From Triatoma infestans (taxonomy: Eukaryota > Arthropoda > Insecta > Hemiptera > Reduviidae), in assembly GCA_011037195.1 (NCBI GenBank), contig JAAEAF010002696.1:1-64000 (forward strand): 64,000 bases of DNA. The letters run 5' to 3'. The position numbers and the translations under genes are program-made. The stretch's first letter is position 1. Each line of letters opens with the position of its first letter. Shown here one piece after another: positions 31,380 through 43,544 of the stretch. The notes below the pieces were generated by a model that was not told the DNA's origin, ran no database searches, and saw only the letters and a list, made by a program, of their open reading frames with translations.

Positions 31380-32190
31380 CATAAAGTCAAGTATTTTTCA
31401 CGTACTTTATAGCCACTATTATCTTCCTGGTAAAAACAACGAGCGGTAAAATTATACATGAAGCTCCAAAATCCTGGACCACAATAAAATCCCTAGATGT
31501 AGCAATAAAAATTTCTCTCTATCAATAATTAAATAATAATGCGTGTGATTGTGAGAAAGTTGAATTTCACACTAATATGTTGTAAATAAGATAAAATTGT
31601 TTTTTGTTTTTCACAGTGATGTTTTCGTTCACTGTATAAATTTTAAATGCTTCAGGGATACATTGAATATTCTATAAATTACATCCTTAGAATCGCAAGT
31701 GTGTAAACCATTTTCCGCTTTGTTAGTAAAGTAATATCCTGCCAGTTTCAATTAATGGCAAGAAATATAAATTACATTAAAGTAAATATAATACTGTCTA
31801 GTTATAGTTGTTACCAACTTGAAGTTAAATAATTATTATTCTTTATTAAATTTTCAAAGTTAAGTCTTATAAAGAGAAATTAGACAAGTAATTAAATTAA
31901 CTATTAACGCCTGTGATAAACGTCTTTATAGTTTTGATCGATGCTTTCTTCCAAGTATGTAGTTTCTTTTCGTTTAAGTTAACTTATCAATAATCTGTTT
32001 TATATAAATAGCTGTAGGCAGTTTCTAAGTTCAGAATCCATCTTTACACTATGATGGCCTATTTCTTGTGTGGTTAATGTCTGGAGGGGCTTTATTTAAG
32101 TAAACTCTACAACCCTTAATAGTTCTGTATTAGGAGGAATTTAAATGGTTAAGGCGTAGTATAGGCAAGTTGTATTTCACAGTCACTTTC
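31380..32190. other. AT-rich stretch without recognised features
   Basis: Nothing supported. Confidence 0.4.
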
Positions 32191-32193
32191 ACA

Positions 32194-33171
32194 TACTTTC
32201 TCTTACTCCTAATAAAAGGAAGTATTGTAATTGTGTCAAATTTTCAATATCGAGTTTTCACCGGAAATATGCGTTTTGAGGTTCCCTGAGTCCAAAAAAG
32301 TTGTTTTTAGCAAATGGTCTGTGTGTGGTGTGTGTCCGTAAGTGTGTGCGTGTGTGTCTGTGTGAGTATGTGAACAGCATAGCTCGAAAAACGAAAAATC
32401 GTAGAAAGTTGAAACTTGATATTCCGTTTAGGTATCACCGAAAGATCTGTCAAAATTCCACAACCGGAAGTACCACTTTACTGAATGTTTTTTTTTTTTC
32501 ACATTCTGGCGATTTTCTCAAAAATGGCTCCGACGATTTTCTTTAAACTTGTTTATATCAACTACACATAAAAAAATCTACAACTTTTATTGAAAACATT
32601 TCTCTGGGAAAATTCATTTAAGGGCAGTTTTGAGGGAGGTTTGGGGTGAGGTTTTCCTCTAAAGTGCTATTTCAGTTTATTATACAATTCTGTCATCTGA
32701 ATAATATTAGTTAGAATTAAATATATTGTTAAAATTCCGCGTTTACATTAACACTACTAAATGATTTCATTTTCGCATTTTTTTTTTTTTATGGCTCCGA
32801 CGATTTTGTTGAAACTTCTTGTATAAACTAAACATACAAAGATCTACAACTTTTATTTAAAACATTTCTCTGGGAAAATTCATTTAAGGGCACTTTAAGG
32901 GGAGAGGCGGGGTTATGTTTTTTCTCTAAAGTGCTATCATAGTTGATTATACAATTCTATCATCCAAACAAAATATATTAAAAATAAATAGATTGCCAAA
33001 ATTTAGAGTTCCAAGAAAATTAGTAAACCGGAAGTGCGCTTTTACTGATCAGTTTTTTTTTTCTCAGTTTTCGACGAATTTAATTAAATTAGGTGCACAA
33101 ACTATAAAATTTGTCAATTATAATTTTGTGAACTGGAGTAAGAGAAAGTTGTGTGAGTGTTTCACATCAGA
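32194..33171 (-). repeat. Repeat family W, full-length copy W2 (orientation B)
   Basis: Begins TACTTTCTCTTACTCC (hairpin side, decayed) and ends with GGAGTAAGAGAAAGTTGTGTG and TTTCACATCAGA, with all three subunits in order. The GT-rich tract at 32320-32372 corresponds to the (CA)n of W1. Homology to W1, W3 and W4 is high over the CTCTGGGAAAATTCATTTAA blocks. Non-coding. Confidence 0.85.
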
Positions 33172-33495
33172 TTATTTTTGGATTATATTTATCAAAAAAT
33201 TTATTCGATAATAATTTAAATAGTAAACATTTGCAATGAGTAAAATTGAGATAATTAAAATTATTTTACCCATATACATATATATATAGGTATACATACA
33301 TATACATAGTATACATATTCATCATCGTGAATTGAATTATATATTCATTGCATACTTCTACATAATGTTCAGGCGTCAGTCTATAAAATAATTTGTATAA
33401 TTTTAATTATTTGCCAAGAAGCACGTGCCTGATGATACTGAGCTACGGTGTAAGGTGCTGGGGTTCGATTCTCATTCTTATCCTACGACATTTAT
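33172..33495. other. AT-rich stretch between W copies
   Basis: Contains a (TA/CA)n microsatellite near 33275-33320; nothing else recognised. Confidence 0.4.
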
Positions 33496-33499
33496 TGAG

Positions 33500-33795
33500 T
33501 GATGAAAAAAAAAATAAACCATTCAGTAAAGTCGCGTTTATGATTGATGGATTTTGCCGGAAACCTTCCAGTTAGACCCCATGGTGGTACCCAAATGGAA
33601 TACCAGATTTGAACTTCTTGAGATTTTCATTTTTGAGATAATTTGTGATTAGCCACAACTACATAGACTAAAATCTTTTTTTTTTCGTACTCAGAGGATC
33701 TTAAAATATGTATTTCCGGTGAAAACTCAATTTCGAAACTTTGACAAGATCGTATTACTTCCTGTTACCATCAGTTGAAGTAAGAAGGTATTACC
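33500..33795 (+). repeat. Repeat family W, third-subunit fragment
   Basis: Orientation A: CCATTCAGTAAAGTCGCG, GACCCCATGGTGGTACCC, ATGTATTTCCGGTGAAAACTC and CTTCCTGTTACCATCAGTTG. The microsatellite is missing and the terminal hairpin is decayed. Confidence 0.7.
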
Positions 33796-34036
33796 CGGGA
33801 GGTTAAGGAAAGTTCTAATTATTTTGCAAGTAGGCATGTTTTGGGCGCTTGTGGAAAGCAAATTAGACATGCTCTTTCTTTGAATTTGATAATTCTGAAA
33901 TAAAAGCCAGAAAACATCGTTCTTGATAATGATAATTTCTTTTTTAGAACGCTGAAGTAATTTTAGTACACCATTGCAAGAAATAAATCTTCAAATGTTT
34001 AGGTTTAGATCGATGCACGTTCCAAAAATAAAAAAA

Positions 34037-35017
34037 TCTGGTGTGAAACACCCACACAACTTTCTCTTACTCCTGTTTTCAAAATTATAATAACAAATGT
34101 TATAGTTTGTATACCAAATATAACGAAATTCATTCAAAACTGAAAAAACTGTTCAGTAAATACGCACTTCCGGTTTACTAATTTTCTTAGAACTTAGAAT
34201 TTTGGTCATCTATTTATTTCTAATTAATTTTGTTTGAATTTGATAGAATTGTATAATAACTATGATACCACTTTAGAGGATGCTGTAACCCCACCCTTCC
34301 CCTAAAAGTGCCCTTAAATGAATTTTCCCATAGAAATGTTTTAAATAAAAGATGTAGATCTTTGCATGTTTAGTTTATATATGAAGTTTCAAGAAAATCG
34401 GCCGGACCATTTTTGAGAAAATCGCGAAAAAATCATTTATTAAAGTGTTAAAACAAACACACTTCCGGTTATCCGATTTTTTTCAAACTCTGGATTTTAA
34501 CAACATATTTAATTGTAATTAACATTATTTAGATGACAGAATTGTCTAATAAACTGAAATAGCAGTTAAGATGAAAACCTAAACCCACCCCTATCCCAAA
34601 AGTTCCCTTAAATGAATTTTCTCGGAGAAATGTTTCAAATAAAAGTTGTAGTTCTTTGTATGTGTAGTTGAAATACCAAGTTTAAAGAAAATCTACGGAG
34701 TCATTTTTGAGAAAATCGCAAAAACGTAAAAAAAAAAAAAAAAACTAGTAAAGTGGTACTTCCTGTTGAGGAATTTTAACAGATAACGCACCGTCAGATC
34801 CCATGGTGATACCTAAACGTAATATAAAGTTTCTATTTTCTATGGTTTTTTTATTTTTGAGCTATGCTGTTCACACAAACAGACACACACAGACCATTTG
34901 CTAAAAAACCACTTTTTTGGACTCAGGGGACCTCAAAACGTATATTTCCGGTGAAAACTCGATATCGAAAATTTGACACGATTACAATACTTCCTCTTAC
35001 TAGGAGTAAGAGAAAGT
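34037..35017 (+). repeat. Repeat family W, full-length copy W3 (orientation A)
   Basis: The clearest copy. It starts TCTGGTGTGAAACACCC and the sub-terminal CAACTTTCTCTTACTCC, has three subunits, and ends with the perfect hairpin CTCTTACTAGGAGTAAGAG followed by AAAGTAAA. The sub-terminal 5' motif is the reverse complement of the 3' arm (GGAGTAAGAGAAAGT). Confidence 0.88.
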
Positions 35018-35019
35018 AA

Positions 35020-35740
35020 ATATATATATAAGTATATATTTTTCCTTCTATAAAGAAAAGAACATAAATTTACAGAAATAATTACAATCACCCATTTTTA
35101 CTTGTTCTTAAAACAAGAACTAAAGTAGAAACTTGAGAAGAAAGAGTATTATATTTCACTGATTTTCTACTTTGTTGGTAGTATATAGGGTCTTGGAAAC
35201 GGTTTAAATCCTTCCTAATGGGTACTGGGTTGGCCTTTACAAGAAGACTATATATTTTGTGAACTTTAAGAGCTTTTACTTGCACAAAAGGAAGTTACCT
35301 TACAATTGGTTATCATTCAGTAATAGGAAAAGAATTTTTTTTTTAAGTACATTTCCAACATTGTTTAAAAAATAAAAGTATTAATTTATAATCTACGTTT
35401 CTACTGACATAAATAATAATCAGAGACATATTTTTGATATTGCGCAACGCTTTGCTATATTTAATATAGCTGGGCCATTTCCTGATTTCTTTGATCTAAA
35501 AACCATGACAGGATATGCGGTCAGAGCACAGCTACCAGATTATGATTGAATTTAGTTTCATCTTTCAGTAAATTGGACGCTATTGTTTTTATTGTTATTT
35601 CTCCAATAAATTTAATTAAATTTTGATTCAAAGGTAAATTCGATTATTGCAATCTTTGCAATTCTTTGTTGAACAATGTTGATGAGATTAGCTAACTAGT
35701 TGGCTAATTGAAAGTGCGATTAGTTGAAATCACCGTCTTA
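35020..35740. other. AT-rich stretch without recognised features
   Basis: No gene, RNA or repeat supported. Confidence 0.4.
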
Positions 35741-35746
35741 TTGTTT

Positions 35747-36535
35747 TTTATTGGAATCAGATGTCTTGAATAGGGAGTTGAAGTGATGAATAGGTGATTG
35801 TTAGTTAGAGAGTTGTTACTCGAAATACGAACTACTGAATTACGAAAATAGACTATATTTTAACAGTTAATTTAAAGTGTTTGAAATTAGATGAACTAAG
35901 ATGCACAACTATAAATGAATTATGAAATGATTAATAAATATTAAAGATGTAATGTTTAAACCTTGAATAGGGACGCGCTCGCGATGTGTGAAGCTTAACT
36001 GCTTGAACTGACGTGAACTGGTTGATAACTGTCTGACTGTTTGAATACTGATGAAGACTGTAACTGATCTATATCTCGTGTATGACTGATGTATAACTGA
36101 TAGAACACTGATCCCCTCCTCCAGTGGAGCGACGTTTATATTGGTATCACTCACACATTGACAGATGTGTAAGTACGAGCCACACTAAGACATCTCTTGC
36201 AGTATGTTGACCCCAGGGTGGCGACAGATGGTGGCCAGTCGGTGGTTAACAAAGACTGTTTGTTAATAGATGGTAGCCAGGTGGCCTCTTGAGTGTTCAT
36301 GACCCTTGTATGAAGGGTATACAGGCCAGGTGGCCTCTGTACATTGACCGTATAATGACCCCTGTTTGAAAGCGTTTAGCGACGTTTCTTTGGCTGTGTA
36401 TTGACCCCCGTTTGAAAGGGTTTTTGTTTGCCGCGGTTCTTGACCTGCAGATAGCGGCCTGCTGGAACCACTAGTTATAATTTCCAGATTTATAATTTAT
36501 TTAAAAATTATATCTTTTTTCTTCTTGCCATCACA
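35747..36535 (-). repeat. Solo LTR, family C, copy 2
   Basis: 789 bp. On the minus strand it starts TGTGATGGCAAG, with a 4-bp TSD (GTTT at 35743-35746 and 36536-36539). The far end has a mutated terminal CA (now AA). The TATA-like element sits in the minus-strand complement of GACGTTTATATTGG (36130-36143). Internal CAAGGGTCAA-type repeats are present. No internal element region remains. Confidence 0.83.
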
Positions 36536-36539
36536 GTTT

Positions 36540-36850
36540 CAACAACAATTTTTCCTCATGCCAAGTTTAGATTTCAATTTAATTTATTTTATTTTTTTTA
36601 AAGTAAAGATTATTAAGAGTGAGTTTACAAACCTGTTTTTTTTAACTAGAGGGGATCTTACCAAATGGCACACTTTGCTTTGGATCTTTTTCTGCTACGT
36701 TCCACAATTTATGATGGAATTCTGTGATTACGTACCACCGAATTCTCTTTTTGAGTAGAAGAGGCCGTATTCAACTTCGTCGTGTTCTCTGTATTATGGA
36801 GTCGACATTTAATTACCCTCTTGAAGAAGGGATTAAATTTTTCACTTTTT
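36540..36850. other. AT-rich stretch without recognised features
   Basis: Nothing supported. Confidence 0.4.
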
Positions 36851-36854
36851 TTCT

Positions 36855-37640
36855 TTTTTGGTGCAATGCACTGCGACCAGAAGAGGTCTATTGTGTACCC
36901 ATGCTGGTACCAGGATGAGACTGTTCATCTAAAATACCTCTTCCAGATTCAAGATCTCTGTGTAATCTTAGAATTTGTAAAGGTTCTAAGGAAAGTATAT
37001 CTTCCTGCAACACCTGTTAAGTGTTACAGTCTCCCAATTCCTCCCCCCTCCCCCCGAATTTGCAGGTTTTAGCCCCAGCTTCTTCAGGTGCTCTCTAAGT
37101 TTCCAGTGCCCCTGTGAGGAAATCCGTCAGCATACAAAGCATATTTTTACTCAGACTGATGCAGGCTCCAGGTTTTTTCTGGTCATGGCCGCTCAGAAAA
37201 TTCTTAACTACTTCAGTCTTGGGAGGGTTCTCTTCACTTACTCCTCATTCTAAGCCACAGAGATACTGATTGCTTAGCCCACACAAAGATTTCTCATCCC
37301 TATGTGGGGAGGATAAAACTTGCCTGGCTACTGCCACCTCATTCTTTCAATCATCTTCTACTGGCATCCAAAAAAAGAAAACTCTATTATTCCTGCCCTG
37401 CTCATTGATTCGGCGGAAGCATTCCCAGACCATTTTTGAACTGATGACATGAACTCAGTGCTTTAATGGCAGTGTGGCTATCGGATAGGATAGATTTCGA
37501 TATTATCTGTCGAGATTAAACTGAGAAACGTTTCCATAGGCTCCGAATGTGTGGTTCTTCGTCCTAACACTTCAGACCCCTATCCCTTCAGAGGGACTAA
37601 CTTGAAATGGTACATAATGCTTGGGCGAGCTCCGATATTG
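36855..37640 (-). pseudogene. LINE-d relic: RNase H and C-terminal remains
   Basis: The minus strand retains LSDSHTAIKALSSCHQFKNG (cf. YSDSQAALKALSS) and, near 37080-37170, a decayed ISLSKNMLCMLTDFLTG segment. The latter matches IGLSKNKLRVLTGFLTG of the copy at 55430-56095. The 3' tail at 36857-36905 (GGTACACAATAGACC and GGTCGCAGTGCATTGC) matches the other LINE tails. Many stops make it the oldest of the RNase H LINE pieces. Confidence 0.6.
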
Positions 37641-37989
37641 TTGGGTGGCAAATTAATTGTCTAGACTCTCAGCATCAGCATTAATTATTTCTGCAGAGCG
37701 AATCAGAATTCCGAAAACGGGAAAAGAAACGTATTTTAGGCATGTGCTATGCATGTTTCACAGTCTGTTCAAATCATCAATTTTATGGTTTGAAGAGGAT
37801 TAACATTTTGCCTATACTAAACTGATTTCATACAAAACGGTGCTTTGTCTTGCAAAGAATCTCGAAGAAGTTCTTGTATAGACTCTGTCCTGTTTGCTTT
37901 ATTTACAAGTCGTCACTTTTATTAACTAGCTAACATGGTCTTCCATGTGAATTTTTTGGGATATTAAAACAACGTTCGCCACAAGAGCA

Positions 37990-38060
37990 ATTTTGAGGGA
38001 TGCACTGCGACCGTTCGATCTATTTCGGGGGAACATCATAATACAAGCTATTGGAAAGTA
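37990..38060 (-). repeat. LINE/SINE-type 3' tail remnant
   Basis: The reverse complement reads CCCCCGAAATAGATCGAACG followed by GTCGCAGTGCATCCC. This is the shared tail motif of SINE family 1 and the RNase H LINEs, here without a recognisable body. Confidence 0.5.
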
Positions 38061-38083
38061 AAAGAGTAACAATTATCAGTTAG

Positions 38084-38320
38084 TGGGAAGGGATTACCTT
38101 AGTAGGAGCGCGATGGACTAGCAACGCGGAGATGCCGGGTTCAAGTCCACCAGTGCTACCCTTAGGTTTTCTCTTCCTAAGAGCCTCTACAGCTCACTGT
38201 CCGGCGCTGGGCAGGGTTGTCTGTAGCTAGAGAACACTACTCGAGGGCCGGCAGTATACTGAGAAGGATACGGGCGCCAAAGACCTGAAAATTGACGCGC
38301 CTTAAATTAAAAAACAAAAC
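38084..38320 (+). repeat. tRNA-derived SINE family 1, copy 5
   Basis: Head GGGATTACCTTAGTAGGAGCG, B box GGTTCAAGTCC, body TTTTCTCTTCCTAAGAGCC, TCCGGCGCTGGGCAGGGTTG and CTGAGAAGG. The tail GGGCGCCAAAGACC..GACGCGCCTTAAATT with an A-rich end is the same tail type as copy 4. Confidence 0.82.
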
Positions 38321-38698
38321 ACCATTCAAATTGAACATTTTGTTCCATTGCTTTTTACAAGTTCAGTGATTTGATTCCGTTAACGCTTTGATCGCCATGT
38401 CATCCAGTTTTGAACTATATTTACATGGCGGCTTGTCAACCAAAATTAAGTGACATTTTTCATTGTCCAATTTAGTAGTATTTTTACAAATCATTTAAAA
38501 TCATTTTATTTTGTACACAAGGATTTAATCGTTTAAACACCTATAAGCAAAGAATATAGATTTTTCTCCCCAAAAAATATGTAACATTCCATATTTATAA
38601 GATTTTAGGTTTTATTAATATTAAGTTTTTAATATTTAAACCTACAGCTATGTCCGTTTTCTTCCATAACATCTGCAAACGTTTAGGTTCATACTTTT
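38321..38698. other. AT-rich stretch without recognised features
   Basis: Nothing supported; bases 38699-38714 are the TSD of the next element. Confidence 0.4.
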
Positions 38699-38714
38699 CC
38701 ATTAAATCTTCTTT

Positions 38715-40339
38715 CTTCTTTCTTGGCTCTACGGTCCAGGCAGGACCTTGGCCTCCTCAACTACTCGCTGCCATTCCTTTCTCACCTCCGCAATCCTTCT
38801 CCACCTTCTTATTCCGATGCTTCTCAAATCGGACTCCACTTCATCCAACCAACGAAGTCTCGGACTTCCTCTTCTTCTAGCCCCCCAGGGTGACCAGCCC
38901 ACATTTTCTTGGGAATTCTCGCATTTTCCATTCTTTCCAATTGTCCCAACCATGGTACCAATTGTCCCAACAATTCTTCCTCTTTTTATCCGTCCCACTA
39001 GATCCTGATCCTGGTACAGTTCCATCAATTCCCTGTTTTTTTCTTTTTCTGTACCTCTCATCTTCCCTTATAGGACCAAAAATCTTCCGTAGGATCTTCC
39101 TTTCCCAAGCGTTTAAAATTTTTCTTTAGTCATCACCCACGTCTCGCTGGCATACATAGCAATAGGCCTTAAAATATTACCAGTTTCACCTCTCTAGTGA
39201 GCGCACGGAATCTTAATATTTTCTGAAGAGCCCAGAAACATCTATTTGCAGCCGTTAGTCTGCATTTAATTTCAATGCCGCACTCGTTTTTCTCAGTCAA
39301 GACTGCCCCTAAATATTTGAAGCAGCCAACCTTTTCGAAATTATAAGGTGCGCACACGGCCTCCACTTCAGGTATTGTGCTCCGTCTGGTGCTGACCATA
39401 AGCTTCGTTTTTTCTTCATTCATTCCCAGGCCTAACTTTTTTGATGCAGTTTCGAATTCCTGAAATGCACCCACTATAGCTTCCTTCGATCTTCCCGTTA
39501 GCACAACATCGTCAGCGTACGCCATATGTTGGCTTAACCTATTATAGACTGTACCATTTGGGCAAGAATGTATGGCTCTTGTAGCCTTTTCTAATGCCAG
39601 ATTAAAACGTAGAGGGGATAGCGGGTCCCCTTGCCATAAGCCTTTACGTAAAAAGAATTTCTCTGAGACTGATCCTTGCACCTTCACACAACTTTTCGCG
39701 TCAAGCAGATTCATCGCAGTTAACCTTATTAATTTAACCGGGATACCAAAATCACTCATGCAAAGAAGCAACTCATTTCTTCCCAAACATATGCCCGTTT
39801 GAAATCGATAAACAGTTGGTAGAGAGTTACATCATACTCGTAACATTTCTCCAACATGTTCCTTAGGGAAGAGATATGGTCTATGGTTGATCTGCCTTGC
39901 CTAAACCCACTCTGGTATTCGTTTTCAGCCCATTTATTTAACCTATTCATTAATAGGGCAGAGAAAATGTTGTAGGTCGTATTTAAGAGGGATTATTCCA
40001 CGGTAGTTGTTATACTCTTGCTTGTTTCCTTTTTTATAAATGGGGCAAATAATTGAAATATTCCAACCTTCAGGCATCCTTTCAACAGTCCAAATATCCC
40101 AAATTCAGACCATGAATTTCTTTCTCCAACTCTTCGTCTGCATAGTTGATTAATTCGGCTGGTATACCATCCTCCCCTGCAGCTTTGTTATTTTTGAGTG
40201 CTCTTATAACGTCTTTTACTTCTTCTAGCTCAGGTGGTTCCTCTATATCGACGTCTTCCTCTTCTATCCTTGGCAGACTTGTAAGGACTTCGGTCCCTCC
40301 ATTATCAGCAGGGTCGAACAAATTTCTAAAATACCTTGA
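38715..40339 (-). mobile_element. RTE-like LINE, 5'-truncated insertion with 16-bp TSD
   Basis: Bounded by CCATTAAATCTTCTTT at 38699-38714 and 40340-40355. On the minus strand the 3' end is a GAA/GAAA-rich microsatellite (GAGCCAAGAAAGAAGAAAGA) rather than poly(A), as is usual for the RTE clade. It is truncated at its 5' end inside the RT-N region and lacks the endonuclease. The target DNA on both sides continues as one A/T-rich sequence. Confidence 0.9.
38735..40330 (-). pseudogene. RTE-like reverse transcriptase, frameshifted
   Basis: Order of blocks on the minus strand: VIRALKNNKAAGEDGIPAEL, RMPEGWNISIICPIYKKGNK, NNYRGI (then a frameshift), MNRLNKWAENEYQSGFRQGR, LYQLFIDFKRAY (catalytic D), frameshift, LWQGDPLSPLRFNLALEKAT, HMAYADDVVLTGRS (YADD), FKYLGAVLT and RLTAANRCFWALQKI. 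After further loss, GSPRLRWLDEVESDLRSIGI and RRWRRIAEVRKEWQRVVEEA end it. A local duplication gives VGTIGTMVGTIG at 38950-38985. At least four disruptions make it non-functional. The post-RT GRPRLRW-type end is characteristic of RTE-related ORFs. Confidence 0.88.
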
Positions 40340-40355
40340 CCATTAAATCTTCTTT

Positions 40356-40875
40356 ACAAAACACAAATGCAAAAACTATATTTTTTTTCAAAATGACGCC
40401 ACTGCCAACATTATCGGTCATTTTAAAATGATCTTCAAAAATTTATTGCAAGAAAAGGATTCTACAACTTACCACGATGAAACAGCATCAGACAGAAAAG
40501 AAAAGTTTTTTTGTTTTTTTTTTGTGACATGGCATCCACCACAACCCGATTATCTGCTTCTAGACGTAGTGGTCACTGCTTGGGCGATACAATCTCTCAG
40601 TTCGAATTTTAAACGTGGTAAAAACTTTAAATTATGTTGCAAAGGCAATTTTGAGAAAGGCCTAACATATAGAATCAGTTTTCCTAAAGATATTTCAATT
40701 TTTCCAAAATCAATGGGCATGTACGTACTATTTGACTAGTCCACTTGTAAGAACATTCACTACACTTTGGCTATTCTCATAAATTTTAAGGGCGCCAAAG
40801 TCCCTGTCCAAAACAAAACAGTTATTCCTGAACGTGTCTTTTAAGGGAGTCAAATAGAAATGAGAAAGTGAAAAT
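40356..40875. other. Non-coding stretch with one unassigned frame
   Basis: The frame at 40428-40739 (103 codons) has no recognisable motif and a T-rich run at its centre; I do not call it a gene. Confidence 0.4.
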
Positions 40876-40881
40876 TGCATA

Positions 40882-41285
40882 TGTAATGTTTTGGTGTATG
40901 ATGATGTGTGTATAGGTAGCTTATGGCGTTAGCGTCTTAGCGAAAAGGGCTTGTATGTATATACGGTTAAGAGAGAATGAAGTATTAGTAGTAAACAAGA
41001 AATCACACTGTTTTTTAAAAGGATATATTCTCTAAGAGAAATTAAGTTACTTTGTAAATCACAATAGCTTATAATAAATTCTTATAACGTAATACTGGTA
41101 TAGCTCTGATGTTTCCACCTTGATTTCTAGCACAAGTCTGTCTTTAAAATATCTCTTCTCTTTGTTTCTTCAATTCCTCCCCTGTGAGGAGAAGGGGTAG
41201 TACAATGCCATAATTGTTCTTGAACCGTACAAGTAACTGGACTTCTTCTACCTGGCTTGCCCTTTTGCAAGGGTATGTCACATAT
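40882..41285 (+). repeat. LTR-like repeat family B, copy 1
   Basis: Starts TGTAATGTTTTGG. Blocks shared with 48942-49330: AAATCACACTGTTTTTTAAA, GGATATATTCTCTAAG, AGAAATTAAG and the GTCTTTAAAATATCTCTTCTC region. It resembles family A in layout (TGTA start, GAGGAGAAGGGG and TCTTCTACCTGG near the end). Probably a solo LTR; no TSD fixed. Confidence 0.5.
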
Positions 41286-41289
41286 TTTG

Positions 41290-42575
41290 ATAATTTTGAT
41301 TTATTTATAAATTAATATATTTTAATGTTTTGCATCCATCACACATAAATAGAAGTGATGTAATCAGTCTGCACAGAATATGGTTGCTGTTAATATAGTG
41401 GAAGGGAAAAGTAAGCTCCGCCCACTATTATTTGATTCACGTTTAAGTTGGAGCGGAAGTTTGTTTGCGCTTTATTAATGCTTTGTTTGATAATCATCCA
41501 TTCCAATTCTTGCTAGAAGGCTTGAAGAAGCCAAGTGTAAAACCATTAGTAATCCAAACCATTGATGCACTCTCTAAACCAGGAACCAGGGATTAAAAGA
41601 TCAAAAGATATCATTAAACTAGGAAAAAGAAGCAGAAATAAGGATGATGGACCAGCTTCTGACTCGTCATTGTCAAGTTCCAACGATTCCTTATAGCTGG
41701 TTCGGTCATGATAATTACATATTAGCTAATCTTGATTTGAATATATATATTACACATATATATATAGTAATTCGCACAGAACCGGTTTCCCCTAGTCTTT
41801 AATACGCTGCTTATATGGTTTCATGTTAGGCCATCGGCTAGCATATTCAGCGGCAGCTTCCGCGCTGCCGTTACAAAACCCACAAATAAAAACCATATTT
41901 CGCTATTCTATGACAAAGAACTCTGGCATTTTGAATGTATGACCAGCTAAATCACGACTAAATGTTTCTGTTTATTAGAATTAGACGAATTTCTATCGTG
42001 AGATAACAATTCCAAAGTTCATTACAGGATTATTAATTAATCTTGTGATATTTTTGTAACAGCTCTCAATTTTCATTTTGTGTCTTTTTTTTACATTTAT
42101 TTCGCATTTTCTTTAAGAAAACAATAAAGAAACCCCACGATATTATTATCGTTGGAAAGCTAGTGAAATGTAGATATTTTTTCTGGAACCGGACCGTACG
42201 CTAGCCTTAAAGAAATTTATAAGAATATACCATTGAAAAGTGGTTTTTAACAGTCGAAGCGCTGTAGAGTTGAGTTTAATGTCTCTGAAAAACTTTATAA
42301 TTAATTCAATTAAAATAAAACTTCTGTTTCTTATAGGAAATTTAATGCTCTTTCCAAAGATGTAATTGAATATGATTTATGTTAAAAACTTTTTGAGATA
42401 TAATCAATTTTATGAGAAAAAGTAGGAAAATTGAAAATTTTCCAAAATGAAGAATAACTTTTGAAGGCGAACGAATCGGACCATGGTTTATTAGAAATTT
42501 TTTGTTCCAAACACAGTGACAAACCATATGCTGAAGTATTGCCAGAGGTTGCTGTTACACCCTATATATATATAT
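41290..42575. other. Non-coding stretch without recognised features
   Basis: Contains a perfect 7-bp hairpin at 41851-41870 (CGGCAGC..GCTGCCG) and a repeat-like end TTGCTGTTACACCCTATATA near 42550. No gene is supported. Confidence 0.45.
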
Positions 42576-42579
42576 ATAA

Positions 42580-42830
42580 AACCTATGGCAGAACAGCCTG
42601 AAAGGCCAAGGCTTGCCAGACGGCGATTTGAATAGAGGAGCGTGTGGCAAGCACGCCACCCGCAGTTACCACGCCGTTTAGTTCCGGGCCTTCGCTACCT
42701 AGGGCGCTACTAACTGTAACTTCCCACATTTTATCACGATGCTGGGTCAACACCGACTTTGCCTTCACGGAAATCGAATCTTGAATTCTCGCGCGAAATG
42801 CGTGAGGACACAAATATCTTAGCACAATAA
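42580..42830 (-). repeat. tRNA-derived SINE family 2, copy 2
   Basis: Reverse complement of the family: CTCTATTCAAATCGCCGTCT, GGCGCCTAGGT-like core (here CTACCTAGGGCGCTACTAA on the plus strand), ATGCTGGGTCAACACCGAC and GCCTTCACGGAAATCG. The head is decayed: the B box region lacks the GGTTCGATTCC match. Confidence 0.8.
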
Positions 42831-42839
42831 AATTAAAAT

Positions 42840-43540
42840 CTTTCAAGATATAAAAAAAAAAAACTGTAAACCTGCACCAACCAACAAACAATAATAAAAA
42901 AAAAAAAATACAAAAAATTAGTTTATTATTTTAACCGGTTAGATGGAGTCGAGAAAATTCTGTTTGTACTGTCTACTATCGTGGAAAAATATTTTCGCCT
43001 CAGGAAATAATTTTATTTTTGTGTTTTCTCAGTTTTTTTTTTTTTTTTTTTTTTTTTTTACAGTTGTATTGATTGTTGATTTTTACTGTTTCCACACCAA
43101 TAGCCTTATCGTAAAACAATATTTTTTACCGTTTACATAGAAATCAATGATGCCTTTCAATTTTTAACTTTTCTTTTTTTCTTCCACTCTTCCATTTTAA
43201 TCATGATCACTTTATATACGAAGTATTATTACGTTTTGTTTAAAAAAAAAATGCTTTATTTCTTCATTTTGCTTATTGCAATACTAATTTGTATAAGTGG
43301 TAATAATCACTCTAGAATTCAACGAATAATTGAATATGCACTATGCAATGATGACAACAATTATGGCTGGTGATATTAATTGATAAATCCATAATCACAG
43401 GCAAAAACCATGTGATATTCATTTCTGAGCTATTGTTAAAGTTAAATATGTTGGATGGTTAGTAATGATGACTAAAATTGACTACTGAATCTGCTAATCC
43501 CTTCTACTTAAGTTATAGGCAGATTGTTCGGTATTTATCT
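42840..43540. other. AT-rich stretch with a long poly(T)
   Basis: A homopolymer of about 30 T lies at 43030-43060. No gene or repeat family recognised. Confidence 0.45.
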
Positions 43541-43544
43541 AAAT

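Noticed and set aside
40428..40739. 103-codon frame, considered as a transposase relic
   Set aside because: No catalytic motif or conserved block could be placed.
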